DNA of 62,552 bases from CAZNHL01 sp964572965 (GCA_964572965.1 CAZNHL010000013.1:1-62552); one strand, 5' to 3'; positions 8,558-17,431 are shown, numbered from the stretch's first letter. Made by a program: numbers and translations. Notes: generated by a model from the sequence alone, not told the origin.

Positions 8558-8884
8558 TTATACCGCGAAACTTTCTCCGCAGCCGCAGGTCCTTTCAGCA
8601 TTCGGATTGATAAACTGAAAACCTTTACCGTTTAATCCGTCAGAGAAATCAAGTGTTGTGCCCAAAAGGTATAGAAGGCTTTTTTTGTCACAAAGGATTT
8701 TCATGCCTTTGTCTTCAAAAACCTGGTCATTGGCATTGATCTGGTTATCAAAAGTCAGGTCATACATTAAACCTGAACAACCGCCGCCTTTAACCGATAC
8801 ACGAATATTATAATCAGCACTTTTACCTTCTTTTACCAGAAGATCTGTTGCGTGCTCTTTTGCTTTATCTGTTATTGTAATCAT
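8558..8884 (-). CDS. HesB/IscA-type iron-sulfur cluster carrier
   Basis: 108 aa A-type carrier that receives Fe-S clusters from a scaffold and passes them to apo-enzymes. The three conserved cysteines are visible: one in KGGGCSGLMYDL (about 35-46) and two in the C-terminal CGCGES. This fits the IscA/ErpA/SufA family, which cannot be subdivided from the sequence alone. Fe-S clients in this window include BioB, RimO and IspH. It is monocistronic, ended by the hairpin at 8508-8548. Confidence 0.92.
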   Translation of the reverse strand: MITITDKAKEHATDLLVKEGKSADYNIRVSVKGGGCSGLMYDLTFDNQINANDQVFEDKGMKILCDKKSLLYLLGTTLDFSDGLNGKGFQFINPNAERTCGCGESFAV

Positions 8885-8951
8885 ACTTCTTTTGGATTGT
8901 CGCTTTTAAAACTGATAATAGAAGATATTAGTTCTTAAACGGGAGCGAAAT

Positions 8952-10046
8952 TTATAAGATTTTATTCAAATGTTCGAAAATTCTTTCAGTTGATTTACCA
9001 TCCCACATTTTAGGTATTTCTCCTTTTTTATACGTGCCGTTTTCAATGTCAGCAATCACGTTAAGGATTAATTTGTTATCAAAATCAAGAAGTGTATTGC
9101 TACCTATTTCTACAGTAATAGGTCTTTCGGTATTTGGACGCAAAGTAATGCAAGGGACCTGCCTGAAAGTGGTTTCTTCCTGTACGCCGCCACTATCTGT
9201 AATTACATATTTAGAATGCAATACAAGGTTCTGGAAATCAAGATAACCGGAAGGTTCTGTCAGTACAAGATTAGGATTCTTCTCCAGATCGGCAAGCATA
9301 CCGAAACTACGGATATTGTTAAGTGTACGCGGGTGGATAGGGAAGACAACTTTGATACGCTGCGTCAATTCTTTTAATAACGCGATCAGTTTATCTATTC
9401 CTTCTTTTTCGTCCACATTGCCGGGACGGTGCATGGTCATCAAAGCAAATTTTTGCTTTTCAAGGCCAAGCTTTTCCATGATTTGAGACTTTTTGATATC
9501 GGCATCATAAGCTACCAGTGTATCTATCATGGTATTACCGGTCCAAAGTAATTGATGCTCTTGCTTCCCTTCAGCTTTCAGGTGTTTGTAGCCACTATCT
9601 TCAGTAATAAAATAATAGTTTGCAAGAATATCGGTAACCATCCGGTTGTTTTCTTCCGGCATACTGATATCAAAACTACGCAGGCCGCTTTCTACATGGG
9701 CGTTAACAATCCCTGATTTATTGGCTACAATAGATGCCGCAAGGGTAGAATTTACGTCACCGACAACCAGCATAATGTCCGGTTTATATTCGTTTACCAC
9801 TTTTTCAAGTCCTTTCATCATATCAGCCAGCTGGCTGATAACAGAACTACGGTCTATATCGAAAGAGTAATCCGGTTGGGATAATTTCAGTTCATCAAAG
9901 AACAGGTCATTCATGTTCGGACTGAAGTGTTGTCCGGTATGCACCAGTTTGTGCTCTAAATTGGGGTATTTTTTTACAACATTATTGAATTGTGTGATTT
10001 TGATAATGTTGGGTCTGGTACCTACTACTGTGAGTATTTTTTTCAT
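8952..10046 (-). CDS. wecB: UDP-N-acetylglucosamine 2-epimerase (non-hydrolysing)
   Basis: 364 aa. It interconverts UDP-GlcNAc and UDP-ManNAc for surface polysaccharide. The GT-B-like fold is marked by TVVGTRPNIIKI (about 5-16), HTGQHFSPNMNDLFFDEL, VVGDVNSTLAAS (about 95-106), VESGLRSFDISMPEENNR (about 118-135) and the C-terminal DSGGVQEETTFRQVPCITLRPNTERP. Full length for the family. No other glycan genes are beside it, so the target polymer is unknown. A TAACTTTG box (minus strand) lies about 29 bp upstream of the start. Confidence 0.94.
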   Translation of the reverse strand: MKKILTVVGTRPNIIKITQFNNVVKKYPNLEHKLVHTGQHFSPNMNDLFFDELKLSQPDYSFDIDRSSVISQLADMMKGLEKVVNEYKPDIMLVVGDVNSTLAASIVANKSGIVNAHVESGLRSFDISMPEENNRMVTDILANYYFITEDSGYKHLKAEGKQEHQLLWTGNTMIDTLVAYDADIKKSQIMEKLGLEKQKFALMTMHRPGNVDEKEGIDKLIALLKELTQRIKVVFPIHPRTLNNIRSFGMLADLEKNPNLVLTEPSGYLDFQNLVLHSKYVITDSGGVQEETTFRQVPCITLRPNTERPITVEIGSNTLLDFDNKLILNVIADIENGTYKKGEIPKMWDGKSTERIFEHLNKIL

Positions 10047-10074
10047 AAAATATTAAAAGTCGCGGTGCTGGCGT

Positions 10075-10082
10075 CAAAGTTA
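10075..10082 (-). promoter_or_regulatory. Bacteroidota -7 box upstream of wecB
   Basis: TAACTTTG on the minus strand fits TAnnTTTG and would start transcription about 20 nt before the wecB ATG. No good -33 TTTG was seen. Confidence 0.4.
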
Positions 10083-10200
10083 GAAACATTTTGGCTTTTG
10101 TTGCTGCTATTCTGTTAATAAACCTGAAAGCTGCTTAAATTGCAATGAATTACGGTGAGTAAGGGCTGTAATGGCTTTAAAATATAATCAAGGACATAGA

Positions 10201-11244
10201 ATGGCTGAAAATATCCAGAGAACAGAAATAGGTAGTTTAGGTGAGTTTGGTTTGATAGAGCGTCTTGCTGCTAAATTTGAAAACAAGCAGGCTGCTACGC
10301 TGAAAGGTATTGGCGATGATGCTGCTGTTATTGATATCGGTAATGGTAAAGTAATGCTTGTTTCGACGGATATGCTTGTGGAAAGGATTCATTTTGACCT
10401 TGCATATACACCTTTGGCACATCTGGGATATAAAGCCATTGCAGTCAATGTATCTGACATAGCTGCAATGAATGGTGTGGCACAGCAGGTTACTGTGAGT
10501 CTGGCTATCAGCAACCGCTTTTCTGTAGAGGCTATTGAGGAACTGTATGAAGGTGTCCGTCAGGCCTGCGAACAATATAATGTTGATTTAATAGGAGGCG
10601 ACACTACTTCGTCTCTGATGGGGCTTGAGATTTCGGTGACAGTAATAGGGCAGGCAGATAAAGATAAGGTGGCTTACCGGAGTGGGGCGAAAGTAGGTGA
10701 TATTATTTGTGTAACCGGAGATTTAGGCGCTGCATTTACAGGGTTGACGATTCTGGAACGTGAAAAAACTGTGTTTGAATCAGATCCTGATATGCAGCCT
10801 CAGTTGGAAGGAAAAGACTACGTAGTAAAACGTTTGCTGAGACCTGAAGCACGTACTGAAATTGTACATGACCTGGCCGATATGAACCTGGTACCAACCG
10901 CTATGATTGATGTTTCTGATGGTCTGGCTTCTGAGTTGATGCATATTTGTACGCAATCAGGTGTTGGTGCGCAGATTCTGGAAGATAACGTGCCTATCGT
11001 AAATGAGGCATACGAAACGCTGATTGAGTTTAACCTTGACCCGTTGACAGCTGCCATGAATGGCGGTGAGGATTATGAGTTGTTATTCACTATTGCAGCA
11101 GCTGATTTCGAGAAAGTGAAAAACCACCCTGATATTTCAGTAATAGGTATTGTAAAAGAAAAAGAAGATGGTATTTTCCTTACTTCAAAACAAGGAAATA
11201 CTTATCCGATCAAAGCGCAGGGCTGGAATCATTTCAAAGATTAA
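10201..11244 (+). CDS. thiL: Thiamine-monophosphate kinase ThiL
   Basis: 347 aa from the ATG at 10201. An in-frame ATG at 10171 would add ten residues, but the family usually begins as here, with RTEIGSLGEFGLIERL soon after Met, and AAGGA lies just upstream. It phosphorylates thiamine phosphate to thiamine diphosphate. AIR-synthase-like fold: GIGDDAAVID (about 35-44), DMLVERIHFDL, GYKAIAVNVSDIAAMN (about 81-96), GGDTTSS, and the C-terminal MNGGEDYELLFT. No riboswitch or other thi gene is nearby. Confidence 0.94.
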   Translation: MAENIQRTEIGSLGEFGLIERLAAKFENKQAATLKGIGDDAAVIDIGNGKVMLVSTDMLVERIHFDLAYTPLAHLGYKAIAVNVSDIAAMNGVAQQVTVSLAISNRFSVEAIEELYEGVRQACEQYNVDLIGGDTTSSLMGLEISVTVIGQADKDKVAYRSGAKVGDIICVTGDLGAAFTGLTILEREKTVFESDPDMQPQLEGKDYVVKRLLRPEARTEIVHDLADMNLVPTAMIDVSDGLASELMHICTQSGVGAQILEDNVPIVNEAYETLIEFNLDPLTAAMNGGEDYELLFTIAAADFEKVKNHPDISVIGIVKEKEDGIFLTSKQGNTYPIKAQGWNHFKD

Positions 11245-11365
11245 CTCTTTGATAACGGCAAGTTTCTGCATAGAAATTGCCGTTTGAATTAAACAAGTCC
11301 CATAGGGAAAATCCATATTTTTTCTCTATGTTTATTAACAATATCAACCCAATTCTATTTTTGTT

Positions 11366-13108
11366 ATGTTAAAGTTTTTAGGCAGGGTATTCGCAGTATT
11401 GGTAGGCTTATTTGTCTTTACCATTCTTATAGTATTGCTTCTTTCGGCACTGGGAGCTGAAAAACCGTTGATTATTGCAGATAACTCTGTTTTGAAGATA
11501 AAACTTGACAGAGAAATACGGGAAAAAGGGCAGGGTTTTGTATTGAACGGTTTTGGTTATGAATCAAATTCTGTTGGGCTTATAGAAATCAAAGAAGCTT
11601 TGTCAAGAGCTGCTTCTGAAGATAAAATTAGAGGTATCCTGCTTGAAGTAAATTCAGTAAAAGCCGGTTTTGCTTCGGCATCAGAAATCAGAGAAGCACT
11701 AGTTAATTTTAAGAAATCAGGAAAGTTCATATATGCTTATGGCGAGAGCTATTCTGAAGGTGCTTATTATTTAGCTTCTACAGCTGATAAAATATACCTG
11801 GCTCCAAGCGGTTCTCTGGAATTCAATGGATTTTCATCTGAAATAATGTTTTTCAAAAAGGCACTTGAAAAGTTGGAGATCAAGCCTGAAATATTTCGTG
11901 TTGGCCAGTATAAAAGTGCCGTGGAACCTTTCTTCCTTGAAAAAATGAGTGATGCAAACCGCGAGCAGACAAGTTCTTTTATGAATTCTCTTTATGCGTC
12001 ATTTTTGGGTAATATAAGTGTATCAAGAGATATTCCTGTAGCCAGACTAAAGGCAATCTCTGATTCGCTATTAGTGCGCCGTCCTGCTGATGCGTTGAAG
12101 TATAAGTTAATCACCAATATCGGTTATTATGACGAAGTGCAGAATGAAATTAAGAAGATGCTGAAAGAGAAAGATGAAGTGGAATATGTTTCACTTGCGG
12201 ATTATGCATCTTCATTAAAAACGGAAGTTACTGACGAGGGTGAAAAAAATACCATTGCAGTAATTATTGCCTCAGGTGAAATAAATTCAGGTAAAAGTAA
12301 AGATAATCAGACAATAGGTGCTGATGATGTATGTGAGCAATTACGTCAGGTTCGTGAGAATGATAAAATAAAAGCGGTTGTATTAAGAATTAATTCACCG
12401 GGAGGAAGTGCACTGGCTTCGGACCTGATGTGGAGAGAAGTCCAGTTAACAAAAGCTGTAAAACCAGTTATAGCTTCCATGTCTGATTATGCTGCTTCAG
12501 GTGGTTATTATATGGCCATGGGGTGCCATAAGATTGTCGCTAATCCAACTACCGTTACGGGTTCTATAGGCGTTTTTGGTTTGTTAGTCAATGCCACCCA
12601 GTTTATGAATAATAAGCTTGGTGTGACTACAGACAGGGTAAATACCGGTAAGTTTTCTGATTTAGGATCTTTTACAAGAGATCTGACAACAGAAGAAAGA
12701 GCTGTTATTCAGGAAGATGTAAACCATACTTATCTTGATTTTACCACAAAAGCAGCCGAAGGAAGAAAAAAATCGTTGGAGGATTTACAGAAAATTGCTT
12801 CGGGTCGTGTATGGACAGGTATTCAGGCCAAAGAAAACGGACTTGTTGATGAACTCGGAGGTTTGGAGAAAGCTGTTGAAATCGCAGCAGCTTCTGCTAA
12901 AATTAAGAGTTACCAGGTGAAATATTACCCTGAGAAAAAGAGCCTTATTGAAGATCTGATGGAGCAAATTGATAATAAAGAAACTGCTCAGGTAAATTTA
13001 TTGAAAAAAGAATTGGGAGAACTTTATCCTTATTTCGTTACTTTGCAGAAAATTAAAGGTATGCAAGGCGTGCAATCACGTCTTCCTTTTGAGTTGGAAT
13101 TCAAATAA
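11366..13108 (+). CDS. sppA: Signal peptide peptidase SppA (67K type)
   Basis: 580 aa inner-membrane serine protease with a Ser-Lys dyad that degrades cleaved signal peptides. The N-terminal anchor is FLGRVFAVLVGLFVFTILIVLLL (about 4-26). Two tandem S49 domains follow: the first carries the catalytic Lys in FRVGQYKSAVEPFFLE (about 173-188), the second the nucleophile Ser in SDYAASGGYYMAMG (about 372-385), after RINSPGGSALASDLMW. Duplicated-domain length matches the E. coli-type long form. bioB begins 9 bases after its stop, so the two are probably transcribed together. Confidence 0.94.
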   Translation: MLKFLGRVFAVLVGLFVFTILIVLLLSALGAEKPLIIADNSVLKIKLDREIREKGQGFVLNGFGYESNSVGLIEIKEALSRAASEDKIRGILLEVNSVKAGFASASEIREALVNFKKSGKFIYAYGESYSEGAYYLASTADKIYLAPSGSLEFNGFSSEIMFFKKALEKLEIKPEIFRVGQYKSAVEPFFLEKMSDANREQTSSFMNSLYASFLGNISVSRDIPVARLKAISDSLLVRRPADALKYKLITNIGYYDEVQNEIKKMLKEKDEVEYVSLADYASSLKTEVTDEGEKNTIAVIIASGEINSGKSKDNQTIGADDVCEQLRQVRENDKIKAVVLRINSPGGSALASDLMWREVQLTKAVKPVIASMSDYAASGGYYMAMGCHKIVANPTTVTGSIGVFGLLVNATQFMNNKLGVTTDRVNTGKFSDLGSFTRDLTTEERAVIQEDVNHTYLDFTTKAAEGRKKSLEDLQKIASGRVWTGIQAKENGLVDELGGLEKAVEIAAASAKIKSYQVKYYPEKKSLIEDLMEQIDNKETAQVNLLKKELGELYPYFVTLQKIKGMQGVQSRLPFELEFK

Positions 13109-13117
13109 TTGTTGGCA

Positions 13118-14149
13118 ATGAGTGTGATCAGAAACGACTGGACCAGAGAAGAAATCTCAGAAATTTATAACAGACCTTTATTAGAGCTTGTTTATCAGGC
13201 GGCTACCGTACACCGTGAACACCATGCTACAGGTGAAGTTCAGGTTTGTACCTTGTTATCAGTAAAAACAGGTGGCTGTCCGGAGGACTGTGGTTATTGC
13301 CCTCAGGCAGCTCGTTACCATACGAATGTAAAAGTGCAGAAGTTGATGGAAGTTGACGAAGTGCTACATGCTGCTAATAATGCAAAAGTGAACGGCAGTA
13401 CACGTTTCTGTATGGGAGCGGCCTGGAGAGAAGTAAGAGACAACAAAGACTTTGATAAGGTCCTTGAAATGGTAAAAGGTGTAAACAGCATGGGTCTTGA
13501 AGTTTGCTGTACATTAGGAATGCTTACTGAAGATCAGGCTGAAAAGCTGAAAGATGCCGGTTTGTACGCTTACAATCATAACCTTGATACAAGCGCAGAG
13601 CATTACAGCGAAATTATCACGACACGTACTTATGACGATCGTTTAGATACTTTAGAAAATGTTCGTAAAGCAAATATCTCTGTTTGTTCAGGAGGTATTA
13701 TCGGGATGGGTGAATCTCACCTTGACCGTGTAGGAATGCTGCATACCTTGGCAACATTGCCGGAGCATCCTGAATCTGTTCCTGTAAACGCTTTGGTACC
13801 TGTTGAGGGAACTCCGCTGGAAGATCAGCCGAAAGTTCCTGTTTGGGACATGGTGCGTATGATCGCTACAGCACGTTTAACAATGCCAAAAGCAATGGTT
13901 CGTTTGTCGGCAGGTCGTGTACGTATGTCTCAGGAAGAGCAGGCAATGTGTTTTATGGCCGGTGCAAATTCAATTTTTGCCGGCGATAAATTATTAACAA
14001 CACCAAATCCTGAGGTAAACGAGGATAAGGAATTGTTTGCGGTACTTGGGTTAACACCTCGTGCAGCATTTAAAGAAGGAGAAGCAAAAATTAAATTTGA
14101 GCAAATTCCTCACCATCACCATGATCATGCTTGTGATCATGCACATTAG
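13118..14149 (+). CDS. bioB: Biotin synthase BioB with His-rich C-terminal tail
   Basis: 343 aa from the ATG at 13118; TTG codons at 13109 and 13112 are in frame but unlikely starts. Radical-SAM enzyme that inserts sulfur into dethiobiotin. CxxxCxxC is in GGCPEDCGYCPQAARY (about 53-68), and further conserved residues are in GAAWREVRDNKDF, CSGGIIGMGE and VRLSAGRVRMSQEEQAMCFMAGANSIFAGDKLLTT (about 265-299). The last 13 residues, PHHHHDHACDHAH, hold seven His and one Cys, which the catalytic fold does not need. No bioA/D/F genes are adjacent. It ends in a terminator flanked by heptad repeats. Confidence 0.95.
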   Translation: MSVIRNDWTREEISEIYNRPLLELVYQAATVHREHHATGEVQVCTLLSVKTGGCPEDCGYCPQAARYHTNVKVQKLMEVDEVLHAANNAKVNGSTRFCMGAAWREVRDNKDFDKVLEMVKGVNSMGLEVCCTLGMLTEDQAEKLKDAGLYAYNHNLDTSAEHYSEIITTRTYDDRLDTLENVRKANISVCSGGIIGMGESHLDRVGMLHTLATLPEHPESVPVNALVPVEGTPLEDQPKVPVWDMVRMIATARLTMPKAMVRLSAGRVRMSQEEQAMCFMAGANSIFAGDKLLTTPNPEVNEDKELFAVLGLTPRAAFKEGEAKIKFEQIPHHHHDHACDHAH

Positions 14150-14263
14150 TAATTAGACTTTAGAATTTAGATATGAGACACAAGATCAGTATAGATTTTG
14201 TGTCTCTTTTTTTAGATATCTTAAATCTTAATTCTCAAATCTCATGTCTCAAATCTCACATTT
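14148..14263. repeat. Paired inverted heptad repeats around the bioB terminator
   Basis: Left of the terminator run TAGTAAT, TAGACTT, TAGAATT and TAGATAT (from 14147); right of it run ATATCTT, AAATCTT, AATTCTC, AAATCTC, ATGTCTC and AAATCTC (from about 14216). The two sets are roughly complementary and would extend the terminator stem into a long imperfect hairpin with a 7-base rhythm. The right set contains the ribD ATG at 14244. Confidence 0.6.
14175..14213 (+). terminator. Terminator of bioB
   Basis: A 9-bp stem, gagacacaa (14175-14183) with ttgtgtctc (14198-14206), is followed by seven Ts. Confidence 0.8.
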
Positions 14264-15275
14264 ATTCATGGAGCGTGCCCTGGAACTGGCATCCCTTGGC
14301 CGTCAGTGGGTAAGTCCGAACCCAATGGTGGGCTGTGTTATTGTGCATGATGGAAAAATAATAGGAGAAGGCTGGCATCAGCAATATGGCGGACCACATG
14401 CAGAGGTGAATGCTATAAATGCGGTCGAAGATCAGGAGTTGTTAAAGTGGGCAACAGCCTATGTGACTCTGGAACCTTGTTCACATCATGGTAAAACACC
14501 CCCATGTGCAGATTTACTGATTTCTAAACAGATAAAGAAAGTTGTAATCTGTAATCTGGACCCTAATCCTTTGGTGGCGGGACGGGGAATTGCTAAGCTA
14601 AAGGAAGCCGGAATTGAAGTTGAAAGTGGTCTGTTAGAGGAAAAAGGGCTGGAATTAAATAAGAGATTCTTTACTTTTTTTACAAAAAAGAGGCCTTATA
14701 TCATTCTGAAATGGGCGCAAACAGCAGACGGTTTTATTGCCAGAGAAAACTTTGATTCCAAATGGATCAGCGGTGATTTGTCTCGCAAACTTGTACATCA
14801 ATGGCGTGCTGAAGAAGATGCCATTATGGTAGGTACCAATACTGCACTCCATGATAATCTGGCTTTAAATGTGAGAGATTGGCAGGGAAATAGCCCGGTG
14901 AGAATATTGCTGGATAGAAGCTTAAGGATTCCCAAATCGCATAAATTATTTGATCAAACCCAGGTAACTTTGATATATAATGACAAGCTGTCATACTCTG
15001 ATGGTTCTAATCACTATATACAAATAGATGTTGAACAAAATATTTTTGCTCAAATATTAGAAGATTTATACACCCGCAAGATCATGTCTGTTATTGTAGA
15101 AGGTGGTACTCACTTGCTAAATACTATTTTGAAAGAAGGGGTTTGGGATGAAGTCAGATTGTTTCAGGCACCTGTAAAATTTGTTAAAGGCATTGTAGCG
15201 CCAGTAGTAAATGGGATATTGATTGGAGAAGAAAAAATAGGGGAAGATCAGTTAGTAATACTTCGGAAGGTATAG
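14244..15275 (+). CDS. ribD: Bifunctional riboflavin biosynthesis protein RibD
   Basis: 343 aa. The deaminase half (about 5-145) and the reductase half (about 150-343) carry out two successive steps from the GTP-cyclohydrolase product towards riboflavin. Zinc site: HAEVNAI (about 51-57) and EPCSHHGKTPPC (about 77-88). The reductase part shows RPYIILKWAQTADGFIA (about 151-167) and VEGGTHLLN. The ATG at 14244 lies inside the heptad repeat, so the opening MSQIS is repeat-encoded. The next in-frame ATG (14268) would remove the leading helix residues that family members usually keep. Other rib genes are not in the window. Confidence 0.92.
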   Translation: MSQISHLFMERALELASLGRQWVSPNPMVGCVIVHDGKIIGEGWHQQYGGPHAEVNAINAVEDQELLKWATAYVTLEPCSHHGKTPPCADLLISKQIKKVVICNLDPNPLVAGRGIAKLKEAGIEVESGLLEEKGLELNKRFFTFFTKKRPYIILKWAQTADGFIARENFDSKWISGDLSRKLVHQWRAEEDAIMVGTNTALHDNLALNVRDWQGNSPVRILLDRSLRIPKSHKLFDQTQVTLIYNDKLSYSDGSNHYIQIDVEQNIFAQILEDLYTRKIMSVIVEGGTHLLNTILKEGVWDEVRLFQAPVKFVKGIVAPVVNGILIGEEKIGEDQLVILRKV

Positions 15276-15280
15276 AAATT

Positions 15281-15313
15281 AAAAGGGGCTGACCTTCTGG
15301 ACAACCCCTTTTT
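15281..15313 (+). terminator. Terminator of ribD
   Basis: aaaagggg (15281-15288) and cccctttt (15305-15312) form the stem, followed by T. It lies between convergent genes. Confidence 0.75.
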
Positions 15314-15318
15314 ATGCA

Positions 15319-16167
15319 TTATTTTTTCTTTTTCTTTCCGGTATCCGGTTCATCATCATTTGGTAGGTGTTGCCATCCAAAGGTTTCTTTGCCACTTACT
15401 TTCTTAGATACAATCGTGTTAATGCTTGTTTTTGTTTTTAGCGAAAGTGAAGGGAAAAATTCTTTATATGTCCAGCTGAAAAATATACCTCCCAATGTCG
15501 GTTTATCTAACTCAGGATACTCAACGGTAAGCTCTTTGTTTCTCTTTTCTAACTTTACTTTAGTGAATGTGCCCTTAAAATAGCTATCGTCTTTTAGGAG
15601 TATTTTGCCCGTAGAATCTATCTGATAAGTAAATTCGCCACCATATATTAACGTTTCATTGCTTTGATAAGCAGGCAATAGCCACACGGTAAATGATTTG
15701 TCTGCATTTTTCTGAATAAACTGATTTAACCTGATATCTACTATATCATCTTTATGTTTTGAGTTAAGTGCGACGTGCGCTGTATTCAGAGCTCTTGCAT
15801 ATCTATGAAGAATAAGTGTATCGACAGGCATTTTTACTTCTTTTACTTTGGTAGGTGTTCCTGTATAATGAAAAACAACATCAAATTTTCCATTTTTGTA
15901 ATCACCATAGATACCATGCCATACTCGCTTGTTGTCCTGATAACAGAACCATTCTTCTCCAAGGCGGGTATGTTCTTTAATGTTTTCAGCGGCTACACTG
16001 TCAGAAGTAATCCAGGCAAACTGATCATATTGATATAACCATTCTGCTTGTTTTTGTTTTTTAGTAAAGTCAACCAAATCAAATTTGAAGGTTGATTTAG
16101 CCTTAGATTGGCTAAAAGCCCAGAAATGACAACTAATAAGGAATAGGAGTGTGAAGGTTTTTTTCAT
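15319..16167 (-). CDS. Exported protein of unknown function
   Basis: 282 aa. The signal peptide is MKKTFTLLFLISCHFWAFSQ. The mature protein is rich in aromatic residues and likely beta-sheet, with WLYQYDQFAWITSDSV (about 43-58), EEWFCYQDNKRVWHGIYGDYKNGKFDVVFHY (about 71-101), a helical LHRYARALNTAHVALN, and LLPAYQSNETLIYGGEFTYQIDSTGKILLKDDSYF (about 162-196). The C-terminus is strongly basic (GKKKKK). No lipobox, no T9SS domain and no family recognised. It points towards ribD and heads a run of three small exported genes on the minus strand, separated by 70-150 bp. Confidence 0.75.
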   Translation of the reverse strand: MKKTFTLLFLISCHFWAFSQSKAKSTFKFDLVDFTKKQKQAEWLYQYDQFAWITSDSVAAENIKEHTRLGEEWFCYQDNKRVWHGIYGDYKNGKFDVVFHYTGTPTKVKEVKMPVDTLILHRYARALNTAHVALNSKHKDDIVDIRLNQFIQKNADKSFTVWLLPAYQSNETLIYGGEFTYQIDSTGKILLKDDSYFKGTFTKVKLEKRNKELTVEYPELDKPTLGGIFFSWTYKEFFPSLSLKTKTSINTIVSKKVSGKETFGWQHLPNDDEPDTGKKKKK

Positions 16168-16205
16168 AAGTTAAAATTTATTTAAGCCCACTATCTTTCT
16201 CGCGT

Positions 16206-16226
16206 TAAGTAAATCATGTTTACTTA
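16206..16226. repeat. Inverted repeat upstream of the 282-aa exported gene
   Basis: taagtaaa and tttactta form a perfect 8-bp stem with a 5-nt loop, about 40 bp upstream of the minus-strand start. It is a candidate operator, weak. Confidence 0.25.
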
Positions 16227-16319
16227 CCATATATTGAAGATAGTATATTAAGAACTTAAAGTCAATATTAACTTTGAAAAGTACAATTTTAAAACATAGC
16301 TGGTTGAATGTAATATTTA

Positions 16320-16874
16320 CTAGTCAGCGTCAGCAAAATAGTAGTTGTATATAGTTTGACCAGATTGCAAGAAAGCAATACTTTGAAGGTCATCGCTATT
16401 GGGAAATGCAAATAGTAAACAGGAAAGCGATGGCTGTGTTTGTTTACTATCTTTTTCTACGGTGAAGTTAACTGTAGCCTGTGTACCTGTTTGTATTACT
16501 TCCCCAAGTTTAATTTCTGTTTTAAATCTGCTCTTACTATGCACTATTGCAGCAAGGCGAAATTTATCAAAATCTATTTTTGGGGCATTTTTGGAGCCAT
16601 GAAAATATTGATCGAATTGTTTCTGGTTACTAAAAACAAAACATTCAACACTGTCCGGAAGCTCTGTATTATTTCTTAAAGTATATCCTTTGATTTCCTC
16701 TGTTGTTATGTTTTTGACAGCTTCTTCCTGAAGTATAGCCCTGGTTGTATCTTCTTCTTCTTGTATCTCTGTTTTACTGCCAGATGTTTCTGATGAAGAA
16801 GTTTCTTTGCAAGCAGCTATGCTAAAAATACTCAACGTGCAATAGGCTAATGCCTTAATAATTGTTCTATTCAT
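16320..16874 (-). CDS. Predicted lipoprotein of unknown function
   Basis: 184 aa from the ATG at 16874; a TTG seven codons upstream is the only longer option. The N-terminus RTIIKALAYCTLSIFSIAAC is a lipoprotein signal peptide ending at Cys, followed by a Ser/Thr/Glu-rich linker (KETSSSETSGSKTEIQEEEDT). The remaining domain has VECFVFSNQKQFDQYFHGSK and FDKFRLAAIVHSKSRFKTEI, then VNFTVEKDSKQTQPSLSCLLFAFP. This looks like a small beta-rich periplasmic or surface domain. The pattern of a 'protease inhibitor-like' ending is only suggestive. No family assigned. Confidence 0.75.
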   Translation of the reverse strand: MNRTIIKALAYCTLSIFSIAACKETSSSETSGSKTEIQEEEDTTRAILQEEAVKNITTEEIKGYTLRNNTELPDSVECFVFSNQKQFDQYFHGSKNAPKIDFDKFRLAAIVHSKSRFKTEIKLGEVIQTGTQATVNFTVEKDSKQTQPSLSCLLFAFPNSDDLQSIAFLQSGQTIYNYYFADAD

Positions 16875-16945
16875 AAGAAATAGGGTTTTAGTCAATGAGG
16901 TTCCCCGAATTACGTAAAAGAGGTCAATTGGGATACATCATATTA

Positions 16946-17431
16946 CTATTTTCTTACCCATTTATTCCCGACATAGAAATACATCTCATCTTTATTGAGC
17001 ATGTACATACCAATCTGAAAATCTTTCAGCTCTTTTTCACGGGTCTGTAATATCATTTCAAAAGGAATGGCTTTGACTTTAATAAAATCTTTGGCATAGC
17101 CTACTTTAAAAATAGCATAGTTGTAGATGAAGGTTTTGCCACTTTTAAAATTAAGATCTGTCTGGTTTTCATAAATCTCAGAAATGGAGCAAGTTTGGAA
17201 GGGGATACCATTCATTCGAAGACCGAACTCGTCACTACCTTTAAACTGATCCAGAATGTCGCTTGGTACATAATGGATAAAGTAGAGACTGTCATTTTCA
17301 GGGTTGACTACAAAAAAAGAGTAGACTTCGGGATCGAGGCATATTGTTCTGTAATTAATGACTTTCTGAATTTGTGCATTAGAAGTCATGCAGATGGCCA
17401 AAACCAAAAGTATTGTACATATAGATTTCAT
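16946..17431 (-). CDS. Small exported protein of unknown function
   Basis: 161 aa. The signal peptide MKSICTILLVLAICMTSNAQ is followed by a compact mature domain rich in Tyr and Phe (YSFFVVNPENDSLYFIHYVPSDIL, about 37-60; FIYNYAIFKVGYAKDFIKVKAIPFEMIL, about 100-127), ending in MYFYVGNKWVRK. Two Cys in the mature part (YRTICLD and FQTCSIS) could form a disulfide. No family recognised. It is the first gene of the minus-strand run of three exported proteins. Upstream, the divergent metallophosphoesterase is 268 bp away. Confidence 0.7.
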   Translation of the reverse strand: MKSICTILLVLAICMTSNAQIQKVINYRTICLDPEVYSFFVVNPENDSLYFIHYVPSDILDQFKGSDEFGLRMNGIPFQTCSISEIYENQTDLNFKSGKTFIYNYAIFKVGYAKDFIKVKAIPFEMILQTREKELKDFQIGMYMLNKDEMYFYVGNKWVRK

